Positions 46,479 through 61,226 of a DNA stretch of 64,000 bases are shown piece by piece (position 1 is the first letter of the stretch; each line of letters starts with the position of its first letter). Location of the stretch: positions 62,001-126,000 of the forward strand of contig MDYQ01000024.1 of assembly GCA_003024175.1 (NCBI GenBank), read 5' to 3'. The notes under the pieces are model-generated. The model worked only from the letters and a program-made list of their open reading frames with translations, ran no database searches and was not told the DNA's origin. The stretch comes from Planoprotostelium fungivorum (lineage: Eukaryota; Evosea; Variosea; Cavosteliida; Cavosteliaceae). The position numbers and the translations under genes were made by a program.

Positions 46479-47390
46479 ATGGTGCAGACGGACGCGAAGC
46501 TTACCATCGTGGAGGAGCTTGAAGAAGGTGAGATGATGTTGTACGATGGATCACTGAAGCAGATCAGGAGCTTTTGGGAAGGTCTTCAGAGCCAACATGG
46601 GAGATAAAGACGTGGTTCTGAAGTCAGTCAGCCGAGCGATCAACCATAGCCAGGAGACTGTGCAGAAGGAATATGCATTCGGAATGAAGCTGAAGCATCC
46701 AAATTTGATCAAGATGAGATCCACCTTCGATACACCAGACAGCCACTGTCTAGTCATGGATCTCATAGAGGGAGTCAACTTCTTTCAGCTCGTTGAGGAT
46801 AATGGTTTTCGCGCCATCCCAGAGACGAGAGTCATCAAGATATTCCGCGGGCTGGCGAAAGGTGAAGAAGTGATGAGACCATGAAGAGGTTCTTATTCCA
46901 AACAGGTCTCGAATATAGCCATTCGATGGGAGTGGCCCACATGGACATCAAGTTAGAGAACATCATGCTGAGTTCCGACGATCACGTGACTCTCATCGAT
47001 TTCGGGTTGGCCGTAGAGGGTACCACCTGCGAACAATATAGAGGCTCACCCGATTACGCTTCACCCGAGCGATGGATGGACCAACCGTATGACACGAAAC
47101 CAAGCGACGTGTGGAGCTTAGGGGTGGTCCTCTTTGTTCTTCTCACCGGTAGCATGCCCTTCGAGAGCTCAGAGTACGTAGCCAAAATGAAGGAATCCAC
47201 CAAGTCATTCCCGTGGCCCCGCGGCGTGGAGATCAGCCAAGATGTGAAAGAGCTGTGTGCCTCTATGCTCGAATATAATCCCGCCGATCGTCCCACCATG
47301 AAAGAGGTCCTCAAGCACAAGTGGCTTAGCAAGCCCACGCTACTGCAGAGACTGAGCCCCAAGCTATCCAGACGAACCACCCGGCCTTAA
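46479..47390 (+). CDS. Serine/threonine protein kinase (SNF1/CAMK-like), kinase domain only
   Basis: Three exons encode a compact kinase of about 270 residues. The glycine loop is rebuilt across the first intron as EELEEG-AFGKVFRA. The ATP lysine is in VVLKSV and the helix-C Glu is in QKEYAF. The catalytic loop is HMDIKLENIM (usual HRD replaced by HMD; Asp, Lys and Asn kept), then DFGLAVEG and the activation-segment end GSPDYASPE (APE is SPE). DVWSLGVVLFVLLTGSMPF and RPTMKEVLKHKWL close the domain. The loss of the HRD arginine means activation-loop phosphorylation control may be relaxed. No regulatory domain follows; a short basic tail ends it. Substrates are unknown. Confidence 0.9.
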
Positions 47391-47520
47391 TCCACCACAA
47401 ATGGCACCAATTTTGATCCACACAAACAACGAGGTTGTACAGACATTATAAATAGAGTTGAACACATTCGACATTGCTCTTCTTGTGCACATAGAAGACA
47501 GACACGAGACGAGACATGTT

Positions 47521-50500
47521 TCATTCTTCGATCATGAGATGAGGTCGGAGTGATCGAACCCTCTCAGAGGTCTCCGTGTCGATGGCGTTGGTTCCTTTGA
47601 TATTGATGTAGATGCACCTGACGCATTTCTCTGCCACAGAGAGGACACCCGATGCGGTGATCTCTATGCACAATCGAACGGTGAGCTCTTCCAACATGGG
47701 GCAGTATCTGGCGATCTACAACGAGTCAGTCCTGACGTCGAGACGACCTTCCCACCTGCAGCATGAATTTATCCGTCAGCGTGTAGTTCCTCATCAGATT
47801 GAGATATCGCAGTTGTGACGTCTCGATGTGTTCGAAGGTATCATCGTTCGTTCTGCACTCGCTCAGGTCCAATCGTTGCAGTTGTTTCAGTCCCTGTATA
47901 CGTCACGTGACGTCATCATTATGTCACACTCACGGCCATGACCTTCGCTGCAGATGTGGCGCTGATGTCCGTGGAGAATAAATTCAAGCTGACGAGTGAC
48001 TTCATCTTGCTCAAGTGTTCACCAGCCTCCTCGGCCAATTTCACCTGATGACGTCATTTGACGTCACGATTCGTTATGTCACCTTGGAGATGTCCAGTTC
48101 GGTTAATTTTGGATTATTCAAGGCTAGAGCTTCGAACGTGGGAATACGTATCTTGGTCAGAGCTAGGTCCAAAGACTTGAGACTGGGGTTATTTTTAGAC
48201 AAGAGAGTGATGGATGCATCCGAGATGTTTCTGCAGCCCCCCAACGACACTCTACAACGATCAGAGGTGAAATTTCGTCGAGATTCACTTTTCGAGTTGA
48301 GAGCAGGAGTTGGCAAGTTCTTTGATGCCCTTGTCAGTGAGGCCGTAGCAACCGAAGAGATTGATTTCTCTCATGTAGGGACAACATCTGGCGATGTGGG
48401 TGACGGCATTATCAGATACGAGTGTGCATGATGATAGGTTGATCGATCTGTCAGAGGTGAGTCGTGATGATCGTCATCATCGTCGATGTGATCGTGATCA
48501 CTATCATCGTCATGTGGTGGTGATGATGAGAGTGTCATACCTGAGAGATGGAGAGCTCGATGCTATGTATTTCAACGACATCTCATCTAACGTCACACTC
48601 CTCGCCAACGATACCTTCATCGGTCACCACATCATCATCATGACAAAACTCACGTGATCTAAATAGGTGTGAGGTGTGGTACCATCGTTGAAAGCAGGTC
48701 TGGGAGAATATTCGTCCAACGTCAACTTCTTCAATTTCGGAAACATGTCCACTACAACGTTCGCCCCTGTTGCATTCATCACTCATCGATCGAGTCTTCT
48801 GTCTCACCCTTTAGACACGTGATGTCGAGAGACGTCAGATTTGGCAGCTGGATCTTAGATAAGATCTGGAAGGGATGAGATAAGTTGGTCCTGGCCAGTG
48901 AGAGGGAGTTGATGTTGGATGAATGTTTTCCCAGGGCCCGAATGACGCTGGGACCGATCTGTATCTTTGACAGATCCAGAGATCTCAGATTGTTCCCACA
49001 ACCCTGTATACGTCAGATCTATGTCTATGTGATGTATCGTCTGGTGGATTGACGTTCATCACCTTGATGAGACTGATGATGCTGGATTCGATCATCTTGA
49101 TGCAGCCGTCCAGATTGATGTCTAATGGGCATTCGAGGCTTCTGGATAGAGAGACGGTACTGAGTGCACTACAATTCATCAGATCCAATTTTCGGATGGT
49201 TTTCGTGTGGAGGGCGACGGACTACAACGAGTCAGTGAAAGAGATGACGTCACGTGACGTCACCATGAGCATCTTGCACTCTCTGGATGACAATTGTTCT
49301 AATACTGGAAGGTGTCCCAGGGACAGTTGATCTACAACGGGTACGTAGTCCATTTCAAAATTCAAAAGATAAGGGCAGGCGCGAGTGATCGTCGTGACGA
49401 AATTGGATGTGACGGACGTACAATTATTCATGCGTAACGTCCTGAAGATGTCGGTGAGATTTCCCATTACGTATGACTCACTGTAGAGCCATGAGTTGGT
49501 ATCGGTTTTGCATGAGGACCGTTGCCTTTCCCACGTTGTGTGAATACGAAATGTCTAATTCCTTCAGCGAAGGAGATTTGAGTGTAGCGAGTGTGACTTG
49601 AAAGCAGTGTCTGTGTGGGATTTTGGTGAATTTCGAAGAGGTGACAACGACAAAGATGTTACCTCATGCTCAGTTTTTCTAATCGGACACACATGGGAAG
49701 TATGGCTCTCAATTCATCTTCCGACCAATTCGTATTGTAATCTAAAATGAGCTCCTGGATTCCATCAATCTACACCGTTGTAGAGGATGACGATCACCGT
49801 GATATCGGCCAGGGTGGGTGTCATCATTCTCTCCAGCTCTGGACTGCTCTGCATCATGGTAGAGAACAACAGGAGGTGGTTGGGATGGTAAATCAACTGC
49901 TGCACCATCACCCTAACGTCAGATGACCTCCACGGGAACAGCTGGGACAACGATTCGGACAGTCCGAGCTGTGACGTGTCATGACGTCATCACACGTCAT
50001 ACCTTCACCTTGTAATCCTCTGAAATGTCGGCGGGTTTTCTGTCTTCGGGTACACGATTTGTACTGAATTCTAAGGAGGCGGGGCGGCTGGATGTCTTCT
50101 GATGATCTGATCTGGCGATCTGGTGTGAGATGCTTCTGTATTGGTGAGGAGGGGGAGATAAGTGCCGCATGCGACGAGGTTTCTCCATCTACAACGAGTC
50201 AGATGGAATGTGACAGGTTGTAGATAGACGCTCACCGGCCCGCGGGGGATCCTGGCGCCTCTTGTACAGGAAGTACGCAATCGACACATCAAGAGTCTGT
50301 TGATGACGTCATCGTGACATATCTCGTCCAATGTATCACCTGGTAACTATCTTTTCTGAGAAATGTTCCCTGTATTTAGCCGCCTCCCTTATGCATTCCT
50401 CCACACAGCCGAATATGTTATGCTCCACCTGATGACGTCACCGCACGTCATCACGAGTCATCCTCCTACCTCGTAACGAACCGAGGAGGAACCGTTGCAA

Positions 50501-53500
50501 GTGACATCGATGAGTTTGACGAGTGGCTCTATCCTCTGGATCAGCCATTCACCACTACCGGCTGCCACATCAGGAGATCTCATGTGTGGATATGGTGTGT
50601 AACGGCTGTCAGCCTCCAAGTCTGAATCCTGCACCATCGTGAGATACGATGAGTCGATGTAGATCACCGTCAAGTGATTTCGGCCGAAATGGAGCTTCAT
50701 GGAATAGCAGATGGCTCGTTGTAGTGTGTCACATTCTCTCGCTATGTTGTACTCTTCTTCCCACTCCAATACGTTGAATCGATTCATGATGGTCAATTTC
50801 TCTACCAACAGCTTTTCCCTTCAGTCTTCTCCAATTACAAGACGTTCACCTCGCTCAGAGCCGCATAACCTTCTATAAAATCTGGATTGATGTTCGTTGC
50901 CCCGACAAATTTCTCTTCCGATTCGTTCAATAGATTGATGACCCCAGTCTGATCAGAGTGGCTCTCCTTCTCGTACCTACACATGGACCTCGCGTACAAC
51001 ATTCTCCCCCACTACAACGTTGTAGATGACGTTCTTTACGTATGAATCACCTGGTACAACACGTGGGTCGAATTGGGTGAGGCGGCGAGGGCGGATTCAA
51101 ATTTCAAACTGCAGATGGTGAAGAGTTTCTCTTTCGCCTCCCCCGATTTCAAATTGGCCTGCTGGAAGAAGTCCATAGCGCTAGCGTAATCGATGATGTT
51201 CTGATGACGTCATTGACATGACGTCTCGAGTGATATCTTACCATGAACTTGATCTTAACGGACAATTTGTCAATGTCGTACATGATGAGTTCGGTCTTGT
51301 CACCACTGACGTCTACTTCGTCTAACGTTTCAGACTGTGACGTATTATGACGTCATCACACGTAGACCACTCACTCTGATCTTGATACCGGTCAGCACTT
51401 GAACGCGGTCCAAGAAAGTTCTGAGAAAAATCAGTCGTTGTAGATGGATGACGTCACACCTGATACGCTCTGGTGAACTGAATAGAGCTCCTCTGAGGTG
51501 AAAAGCGTTCGATAACTGTACGAAATTCACACGAAATTTCTTCCAGTTCTTCACTCACCTCGATGTCACTCAGGCTCGATACGAACTTTTCCGATAAATT
51601 TCTCTTCATGTCCTGATCCCAATACTCATCAGAGCTGATCAGTTGGTTCAAATAATCTGTCCACGTCACCCTTCGTCGACGACCCCACACTCACCCACGG
51701 CGAGCGTACGGTACGTCTCGATGGAGGGCGTCCTGAACTCTCTCATCTGAGCTCTCATTCGGGTGCGAAATTGACACTTGACAACTCTGGCTGCCATTTC
51801 CAACAGCAGATCGTCTCTCACCATCTTGTTCAATGCGATCTGTCTGACTCTCCCCAAGTGCCTCACGTTGATACCTGGCTGAATTGAGGCGATGGCGGGT
51901 TGTAGATGGATGATATACCTCTCCTGTGTAGCTCTTCGATCATTCTGGGACGTTTGAAGACTTTTCTGGAGACCCTCCTGTCCATCATTTGGGACTTTAT
52001 CTCCTCGCTAGCCTGCTGTTCGTCCCAATCGTGCTCGGGTGCCGCCACCTGCCTCGTTGTAGAACAATTCTCACAGACTACAACTCACCTGAAGGTCCTT
52101 GAAGGCCCTTCGTAAACTCTCCACTTTCGACACCGGTGAGCTCCTGACCTGTCACTCCATCGGTGATGACGTCATCACACGTCATCACCTTCGGATCTTC
52201 CGAATACTCCATCTCGATCTTCTGTGCCTCATACCACTCGTCCAAAAAATTGGCGAATTTGGGTATGATCCTGACGTGCAGATGCTGTGTGGCCTCTCTC
52301 AGCTCCACTTGATGTTGCTTCTTTGAGAGCTGTTCCAACATGTCTCCTGTTGTCTCTAGACCCTCGTAACCTTCTGGACTGACCGCCCTGCAGAGAGTTG
52401 ATGACGTGGCGTGACGTGACGTGACGTCACCAGTTGGAGAGGGCGTCGGGGGAGAGGGGTACGGGGTAAGACCGCACGAATTCGGGTCGGAGCATTCGAT
52501 GGAGCGTTGTAGATGCTTTATCTTTCTGCTGTGTCCTGTCTGTGTATTCGGGAGGGAAAGTTCTGGCGAAATCGACGAGATACCTGAATGAAATCAGTTT
52601 GAATTCATTTGATTCATTTTTCGTCTCACATTCTTTTGTCGGTCGAGCCAATGTGTCCTGCGATGGTTCAGAGCGAAGAGAAGAAGAGACTTCACCTTCT
52701 ATGTCTCCTGCTGTGTATAAAATCTTTGGGTTCTTCTTTCCCACTAGATGGGGCCTGAGATTTAATCGTCTCCCCGCTAATTTTACGTCATTTTATTTCT
52801 CTTTTAAAATTAATAATCTCACCATGTTGCATGCGCTCTGTGAAGATGGGTCTATCATCGTGTACCGTAAACCCTCCATCTACAACGGGTCAGAGGAGAC
52901 ACCCTCACAAGACTTCACCTGCACTACCATCTATCGAGAGTCAGCGATACGAAAAATTTGAATTTTGAATATTCTCACAGCAAATCGTATGGGTAGAGAT
53001 GGGCAACAGAGACACAGCCACCAATCGAAATCCTTTAAAATCGATCAAAGCCTGGATTCATCATCATCACGCCTTCGTCTCATCATCGTCTCACCATCAG
53101 TGGTAGACTGATGCCTTGTAATCTGCAATCGTAGAAACTCATCAATCCCTTCAACTCGTGCCCCGCCGCCTTGGCGGCATTCTCATCTCCGCTATACAAA
53201 CCGTAAGAGTCCACTGCAAACTTGAAGAGGATGTTGCCCACGATGTACTTGTCTCCACCGGCGACTCCACCTTGATGATGTCACGGATCGTAAGACGGTG
53301 TGATGTCATTCCATCAAGATGTGAAGAGAAGGGCTCACCGATGGATACAGGAGGTATCGTCTTCTTTGCTGGCGGCATGCAAACTTCTGAACATATGATT
53401 TTTCCGTAACTGGCATTGTGTGAGCGTCGAGAGAAAGATGGTAGACTTACAGTTTGGCTGCGTACACGAAATCGAGGGCTNGATGTTGCCCACGATGTAC

Positions 53501-54265
53501 TTGTCTCCACCGGCGACTCCACCTTGATGATGTCACGGATCGTAAGACGGTGTGATGTCATTCCATCAAGATGTGAAGAGAAGGGCTCACCGATGGATAC
53601 AGGAGGTATCGTCTTCTTTGCTGGCGGCATGCAAACTTCTGAACATATGATTTTTCCGTAACTGGTATCGTGTGAGCGTCGAGAGAAAGAAGGTTGACTT
53701 ACAGTTTGGCTGCGTACACGAAATCGAGGGCTAACGGAGAGGATGAGTAAGATGATAGTGAAGCAGAACTCACCCAATCTGCTCATCCGACGAAACTTGT
53801 CGACTCCACCTTCTTCGTTCAGCTATTTTTGCGTAAGTGTTCTATAGGGGCAACGATTATGTGAATGGTGTATCTTGATGATGTTGTTGTCTCGACGATA
53901 TATCCTGCCATTCTATTGTTTAGATTAGAATCAAGTCTCACCAATTGAAACTCCAAGTTCCAATCTTGATCTAATACATCATTCAAAACTTTTTGTGTCG
54001 GTGCTGGGGCTCCAGCACTCGATCCACTGTAATAATACTGGTTCATTGCCTCTTTGTATGGCTCTAATTCATCTTCATCCTGAGTCGGCTCTTCGAATGC
54101 GACCAGCTGTTCATTATTCCCCGACATCCTCCATTCCTCTAAGATTCGTCTGCCGGTTGATTTCCGTGGGATTGGCATCAACTTTCTGAACAGACATCAA
54201 TGGTGATATCAACTTTATAAACTCCAAAATCATCCCACTCACTCGTCATATCCTGAAGCGGACAT
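47521..54265 (-). CDS. Giant CLU-domain protein fused to C-terminal leucine-rich repeats
   Basis: Minus-strand gene with many short introns. It starts MSASGYDEKLMPIPRKS at 54265 and ends LRPHLMIEE at 47521. The first part is CLU-like (clustered mitochondria family): DWNLEFQLLNEE, KYIVGNILFKFAVDSYG, GDENAAKAAGHELKGLMSF, LIDFKGFRLVAVSLLP, RRLNLRPHLVGKK, GDIEGEV, FRYLVDFARTFPPE and GINVRHLGRVRQIA (near 51850). A helical TPR-like stretch follows (ATNINPDFIEGYAALSE). From about 49750 to 47600 come AMN1-type leucine-rich repeats (VSLGGCRNISDASITLL, LKSLDLALTKIRIP, LTELDISK). The join between the middle and the LRRs (LADIT then the intron near 49786-49760 with CTACAACGGTGTAG, then ELILDYNTNW) keeps frame. 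CLU proteins bind mRNAs for mitochondrial proteins; the LRR tail is unusual. An unmerged assembly overlap lies inside at 53230-53732. Confidence 0.82.
53230..53732. repeat. Two near-identical 251-bp units separated by one N
   Basis: Unit 1 (53230-53480) and unit 2 (53482-53732) match except for about four bases (near 53420-53450 versus 53668-53700). A single N at 53481 divides them. Each contains the same exon pair of the CLU gene. Because each unit ends exactly at the N, this looks like overlapping contig ends that were placed side by side, not a biological exon duplication. One copy restores a frame-consistent CLU domain. Confidence 0.88.
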
Positions 54266-54598
54266 TTAAGAGTCTCCAACCGCTGTGATGATGCGCGATG
54301 TTACCGTTCTTGTGTCACCGTTGGATTGTAGAGCCGGAATTCGGTGAACCAGGTGCTATTCAGCAAACGCCATTTACTGAACGTGGAAGATACGCCCACA
54401 ACGACTTCTCCTCGACATTCAACAGCGATAGACCTCTCTTGATGTATGTCTGTCTCATGGAACCACGCCTCTCCAAATGAGGTTCGATCATCATCTCGAT
54501 CGGAAATGACAGATACGCAACTATCTCTCTTAACAGTGTCAATATGTTCTTCTGTACCTACAACATACGATTCGATGATAGAAACTACAACGATGTCT

Positions 54599-55982
54599 TT
54601 ATGAAGCGCCCCAGACGTCTCCCGCGCTTGTCTTCCTCATTCTGGCCACCTTCAACATGAATTGGTCTGTCGTAGCTCCAGGTGGTACAATGTCACTGTA
54701 TCGTTTCATTCATGATGCCAAGTCGTGATGATGTTGTGACGATGTTGTGACGATGTTGTGATGATGACAATCATGGAGGATGATCGAGTGTGATGATCAC
54801 CTGACGTAAGGAGCGATCTCTTGTGTCTTCCAAAATTGTTTCTTCTGGAACAATTGTCGAATCCTCGTGCGCTGATCACCGGCCAGTTGCCATTTGGGAT
54901 AATGCTCGATGCTATTCTTGTCCGTGATGGCTACTCCTAAGAAGCTTCAATTCCGAATTCCGAATTCCAAATATAGCTGACCTCCAATGAAATCGAGCTG
55001 AGGTGCACCCAGGCCGTGAGGCATGTACGCTTCCCATTGGGCGATAAAATCATCGAGATTCCAAATCTACAACGTTGTAGATGGGACTTACGATGTCTCT
55101 CACCTTTTTGATCTTGAACAATTGATTGGCCTTGTGTACCGCCACCCGCTGAGGGTCGAGGGCCAAACATTTGGGCCGCTGTGAATTCTTTGTGAAATTT
55201 CGCAGGCAGAGTCTGATGTCCCCTCGATCGATCTCCCCTCCTGACCCTGGCGATGATCAGTCATCTACAACGTTGTAGATTCTCACCGTTCTCCACTGCA
55301 TCGGTGACTGACTCCTCTGAGAACCCATCGATCTGCATGTCATTCGAGGCGATCTCGGCCAATATCGTGTCTGTCAATTCACTCTCATATTCTGGGGCAA
55401 AGACTCTTAGATGACCTGTCCACGTCGGTTGACATCATGTGATGGAAGATGATCATCATCACCTTGTATCTCGAAAGCGCCCAAGTCCTTAAGGGCCTCC
55501 TCGACTTCGGCGTCACTGGCTTGGACTCTCTTTCTCAGATCATCGCGGCTGTATCTGTTTCCCTCTCCCTGCGAAGATGAGAAGGTGACACCCTCTCATT
55601 ACCTCACCTCCATCTCGTTCGACCCACGATACGGGCACTCGTACAACATGGTTCTTAGCATCTGCAGTTTGGGTTGTATCTTGACGAGCTCGATGTGATG
55701 ATCGACACTAGATACGGCTTCTGGTATGATGTTGGTTCCATGTTTCTCTTTGGGATCAATGTTCTGATGTTGTCTGAAGAGGAGGGTGGTGTTGGTTGAT
55801 TCGACCGTTCTCAATAAATAGGTAGTATTCGATGAACAGAGGACTGCCTCAGAAGCCCCATCACCTCGCATTACGAGTTGTGTGCTCCCATTAGACAGTC
55901 GAGATAAGAGATCTTCATCGACTTCGAACAGACGGATCTTCTCCGAATCGAAAGACGAAGGGATCGTGATGTCGTAACTCAT
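54599..55982 (-). CDS. dscc1: Sister chromatid cohesion protein DCC1
   Basis: Subunit of the alternative clamp loader CTF18-DCC1-CTF8, which loads PCNA and supports cohesion at forks. The first exon starts MSYDITIPSSFDSEKIRLFEV at 55982 and has the family core LVMRGDGASEAVLCSSNTTYLLRTVESTNTTLL. Later exons give LRTMLYECPY, RYSRDDLRKRVQASDAEVEEAL, LGAFEI and the winged-helix-like C-terminus with ITDKNSIEHYPKW, QFWKTQEIAPYV, SDIVPPGATTDQFMLKVAR. The length, about 360 residues over seven or so exons, fits the family. The stop is TAA at 54599-54601. An intron near 54720-54800 has an 11-bp GATGTTGTGAC tandem repeat. Introns near 55078 and 55265 hold the ATCTACAACGTTGTAGAT palindrome. Confidence 0.9.
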
Positions 55983-56185
55983 TGATCCTCTGCAATGTCT
56001 CGTTCAAAATGCCTTTTGGCGCGAAATCGATTCTACAACCCATCTCATCGACACCCATCTTCTTTCAACATGCAACGGAGAGGGATGGAATAGAGAAGAA
56101 GACAAGAAGTGCGTCTATTGTTTTATCGTTCTGCAGAGATCATCCAGTAGATTCACCACCTACAACGATATAAAGCCTTGTATAA

Positions 56186-58417
56186 TTATACTGCGTCCTG
56201 AGTGCTTCCCTCCTCTGCGGGCGTCTCAGCCTTCAGCTCAGCCTCTTCCTTCTTCTCCTCCTGCTGCTCCTGCTGCTGCTGCTGCTGTCTCTCTTCAGTT
56301 CCACACCTCCCCTTTCAACTCACCGGCTCATCATCGTCGTCGCTGTCCTCTTGATGTCTGCCTTGAACGACCATCTCATCGTCATCATCATCATCATCGT
56401 CCGAATCATCATCGGGGTCCAAGCGGAACTATCACATCTCAGAACCCTCCATCTACAACCCGCCCACCTCGTTCTCCCCGGGGTGATAGTCACCAGACTG
56501 GTCGTAACCTCCCATGTGCTCGAACAAGATGTCACTACCCCCTCATCAGTCCCTCCATCTACAACCCGCCTCACTTGTCCTCATCTTCCAGCTCGTCAAA
56601 ATCTTGAGGCTCGTCTGCCATTCCATACTCGGAGGGAATGTAGCCCGCTAAGGGTCTGTTCTCCCTCTCTCTGATGGAGGAGAGCTCTCCTCTGACGAAT
56701 CCCTCCCAGCCTGGGTTCTCTGATAAAAGTTTATCTATGGCAGGGGTGATGGTGGCAATGTTAAGGAGGGCGTGGGAGATGGCAGTGAGGTGACCCATGT
56801 AACCCTTGCGAGTGCCCTTCGGTTTGGCGCTGGGGGAGGTCAGCGTGGCGGGTTGTAGATGGACTCACCAGTCGTCGTCGTTGTCTTTGCTGGCGTCGAC
56901 GATCCTCTGGATGAGCTTGCAGTCTTCGACGAGCTGTACGAGTCAGACAGAGCTCAAGTGCTTCTCTCACAGTCATCTTCAAGCTTTCGTTCTCTCCCTC
57001 GAGAATGGACTGGATGATAATCTCCACGATGGCGTGGAGGAAATTGTTCCAGGGGTAAGAGAAGAAGAGGTCCAGGCACGTGTTGAGGATGTTGGTCTTG
57101 ACGAGCTCCTTGTCGATGCACAGCTTGTTCGTGATGAACAGAGCAGAGATGAATTCCACAATCTTCAATCTCTCGAAGCCGATGGGTACGACCTTACCGG
57201 TGGTGGTCTGCAGTGTGGGCAGGTTGTTTTCGCTCTGTGACGTCATCAACGGAGGGAGAGAAGGGAACAAGACTCACGTCGGGGGTGATGAGCTTGATGA
57301 GGGGCACCAAGTTGTCGACCGACAGTCTGAGGATGGGAGGGAGGTTCTCGAGGGTGGTCTCGTCGTCGTGGTGCTCTCTGACGTGTCTTCTGAGGAGCTC
57401 GATGAGGACAGTGAGACCGTTCTGGAGGGAAGAGGAGAGACCCTTCTCGAGGATGTAGCCAAAGAGGCGCTCGACGTGTTCCTTGCTCTCGAGTTGGGCG
57501 ATCAGAGGGGAAGATGAGGAGTTCATCGACACGATGATGATGTCAACGAGGGCCTGGCCGGCGTTTTCGTGGACTTCGGTTCCGAGGGAAGGCTCAAACT
57601 TTGAGATGAGGGAAGCGATGAGTCCAGTCGTGCACAGCCACTGGAACGGATGAGTCGGTGATGATGGAATAAAGAGGTGACATGAGAAGATGGAGGGAGA
57701 CGTACCTCGAGGGTTCCGGCGCCTTCGGTGGTGTCCTCGCAGGCGATGATCTTGAGGAGTAACTCCATGACGAATCCATTGCCGAGGTGCTTCAAGAAAT
57801 GGTCGATGATACCCTGTCTCTCCTTCATGTAATTGACGGTCTACAACGAGTCAGAAGGGTTGTGGGATCCACATGGGACTCACAGTGGACACCTTCTTCT
57901 GTAAGAGGACACAGGCCACACGACTCGTGTAGCTGGAGAGAAGAGGATGAAGGGGAGATTCCTTCTCAAAATATGAATACAACATGTCCAACAGGCCCGG
58001 GTTGGAGTACATGGCATCACAGATGGCCCAGATCTCAGATGCCAGGATCTCGCATGATAAGAAGGGGTACCTGGGGAAGGGTGAATGGGGGTCGGGAGGG
58101 AATGGAGGAGTTCTGACTCACTTGTATTTTCGATTCGTGTCGTCATCCTCTTGAGGCTCCTCGGTGATATAATACAGAAGTTTCTTGAGAGTCTCGGGTT
58201 CTACAAAGCTTCAAAGAGTCAAGGAGGTGCTGTTATGTAATAATGTAAAAAAGGGAAGAATGGAGGGATACAACTCTATGAGTCTCTTGTTCTGGGCCTT
58301 TGTCTCCTGGATGATCTCCTCTTCATCCAGAAGCTGTTCCAATGTGTAGTCCTCGCCATCCAAAATGGAGTCGATAGCGGTCCCCGTGTTAAAGCCAAAA
58401 GTCTTCCAGAAGCTCAT
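56186..58417 (-). CDS. SAPS-domain phosphatase regulatory protein (PP6R/SIT4-associated type)
   Basis: Regulatory subunit of a PP6/Sit4-type phosphatase. It starts MSFWKTFGFNTGTAIDSILDGEDYTLEQLLDEE, the signature N-terminus of SAPS proteins. Helical repeats follow: YPFLSCEILASEIWAICDAM, LLDMLYSYFEKESPLHPLL, IIDHFLKHLGNGFVMELLLK, ALVDIIIVSMNSS, LFGYILEKGLSSSLQNGL, FERLKIVEFISALF, and GYMGHLTAISHALLNIA. The C-terminal part is acidic (poly-Asp near 56390-56350) with a poly-Gln run near 56270, ending at TAA 56186-56188. The Asp run corresponds to GAT/GAC trinucleotide repeats. Eight or so short introns are present, several with CTACAACCCGCC or GGCGGGTTGTAG variants of the recurrent motif (near 56451, 56560, 56853). 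Confidence 0.92.
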
Positions 58418-58922
58418 TCTATTGGATCCTCTTGTTTACTGCAGAAATACGTCATGTAATGCTCGGGGTGGAAAATGTATGAAGCGGGTTGAAATATAAC
58501 AATATGTTTGATATAGAGCTCTTCTTTTGGCTCTTCAGATCCGACTCAAATCGCATGAAGTCGGCTCTTAACGAAGAACATGCTTTTAAAGAGAAGAAAC
58601 CCCTCAGATTGCCGCGGAGAGGCAAAGAGGGGCCTTTGAACATGTGCAATCGAGAACGAAATGGACATTGGACATTAAAAATCTGAATTCACCTTAGAAG
58701 AGGCCGTTGAGTGATTCAGAGTGGAAGGTTCGTGTTCAGTTCGTAAAGTCACGCACTGCCCTGGCTCTCCTCTTCAAAAAACTTCTTTCTGTTTTCTTCC
58801 TCTTGATACAACAGCGCGGCAACCGAATTTTACGATAACAAACGCGACTTTATACGTTAAGAAATCGCGACACCCGCCAACCCTTGGCCCTTCTCTCAAT
58901 GCACAAATCCTTCCATCTTCTT
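58418..58922. other. Intergenic spacer
   Basis: Lies between the start of the SAPS gene and the end of the imidazolonepropionase gene. Short open frames on the plus strand (58489-58686, 58721-58999) have no domain or intron support. No other feature seen. Confidence 0.45.
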
Positions 58923-60709
<1,787 letters not shown>

Positions 60710-61226
60710 GTTGTGGGCAGATGGAGCGTCCGATCGTACTTCGAGGTTTGTAGGGCAAGTAATTTTCTGCGAAATTCGGCGTCACCTTTGAAAAGACTTC
60801 CGGCGTATTTGTTCGCATTCGGTCTTTGTAAATAACGTCGACACCCCGGAAGCATTACAACGGCAACTGTTTGTCGACAACTTTTGCTCCTGCCTGAACA
60901 AAACCCCAACGGGCTTGGAAATTTCAATGCTGCGACACCAGTTTTTACCGACATCGCAACCAGGAGGCTTCCCTTTAGAACCTCTCATCTCTGAAAGCGT
61001 CTGACGCTTTCTGTATATATACCACTCTCTTGAGAAGTGTCGATCGCGCATGATCGAGCATTATCATTAGACAATCAATCACCATCACATCCACACTTAG
61101 AACTCATTCTAAGTGAGTGAGCTACGAGCTGAAGTAACTCCACACAAATACGTACCACCGGACCGCATCTCCGGCTTCAATTACATCAACACTTGTATCA
61201 TTGTACCTATATCCACTGTAAATCAA
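60710..61226. other. Intergenic spacer between divergent genes
   Basis: Separates the imidazolonepropionase start from the helicase-associated-repeat gene on the other strand. Minus-strand open frames (60954-60691, 61051-60782) show no domain. A TATATATACC string near 61012-61021 may be a promoter element. Confidence 0.4.

Noticed and set aside
49760-49787. A 28-nt intron ending CGGTGTAG in the CLU-LRR gene
   Set aside because: A CAG acceptor 15 bases further on gives a 43-nt intron that also keeps frame, which is more typical; the very short form is not needed.
54298-54542. Open frames on both strands between the CLU and DCC1 genes
   Set aside because: Neither joins the neighbouring genes in frame, and no domain is seen.
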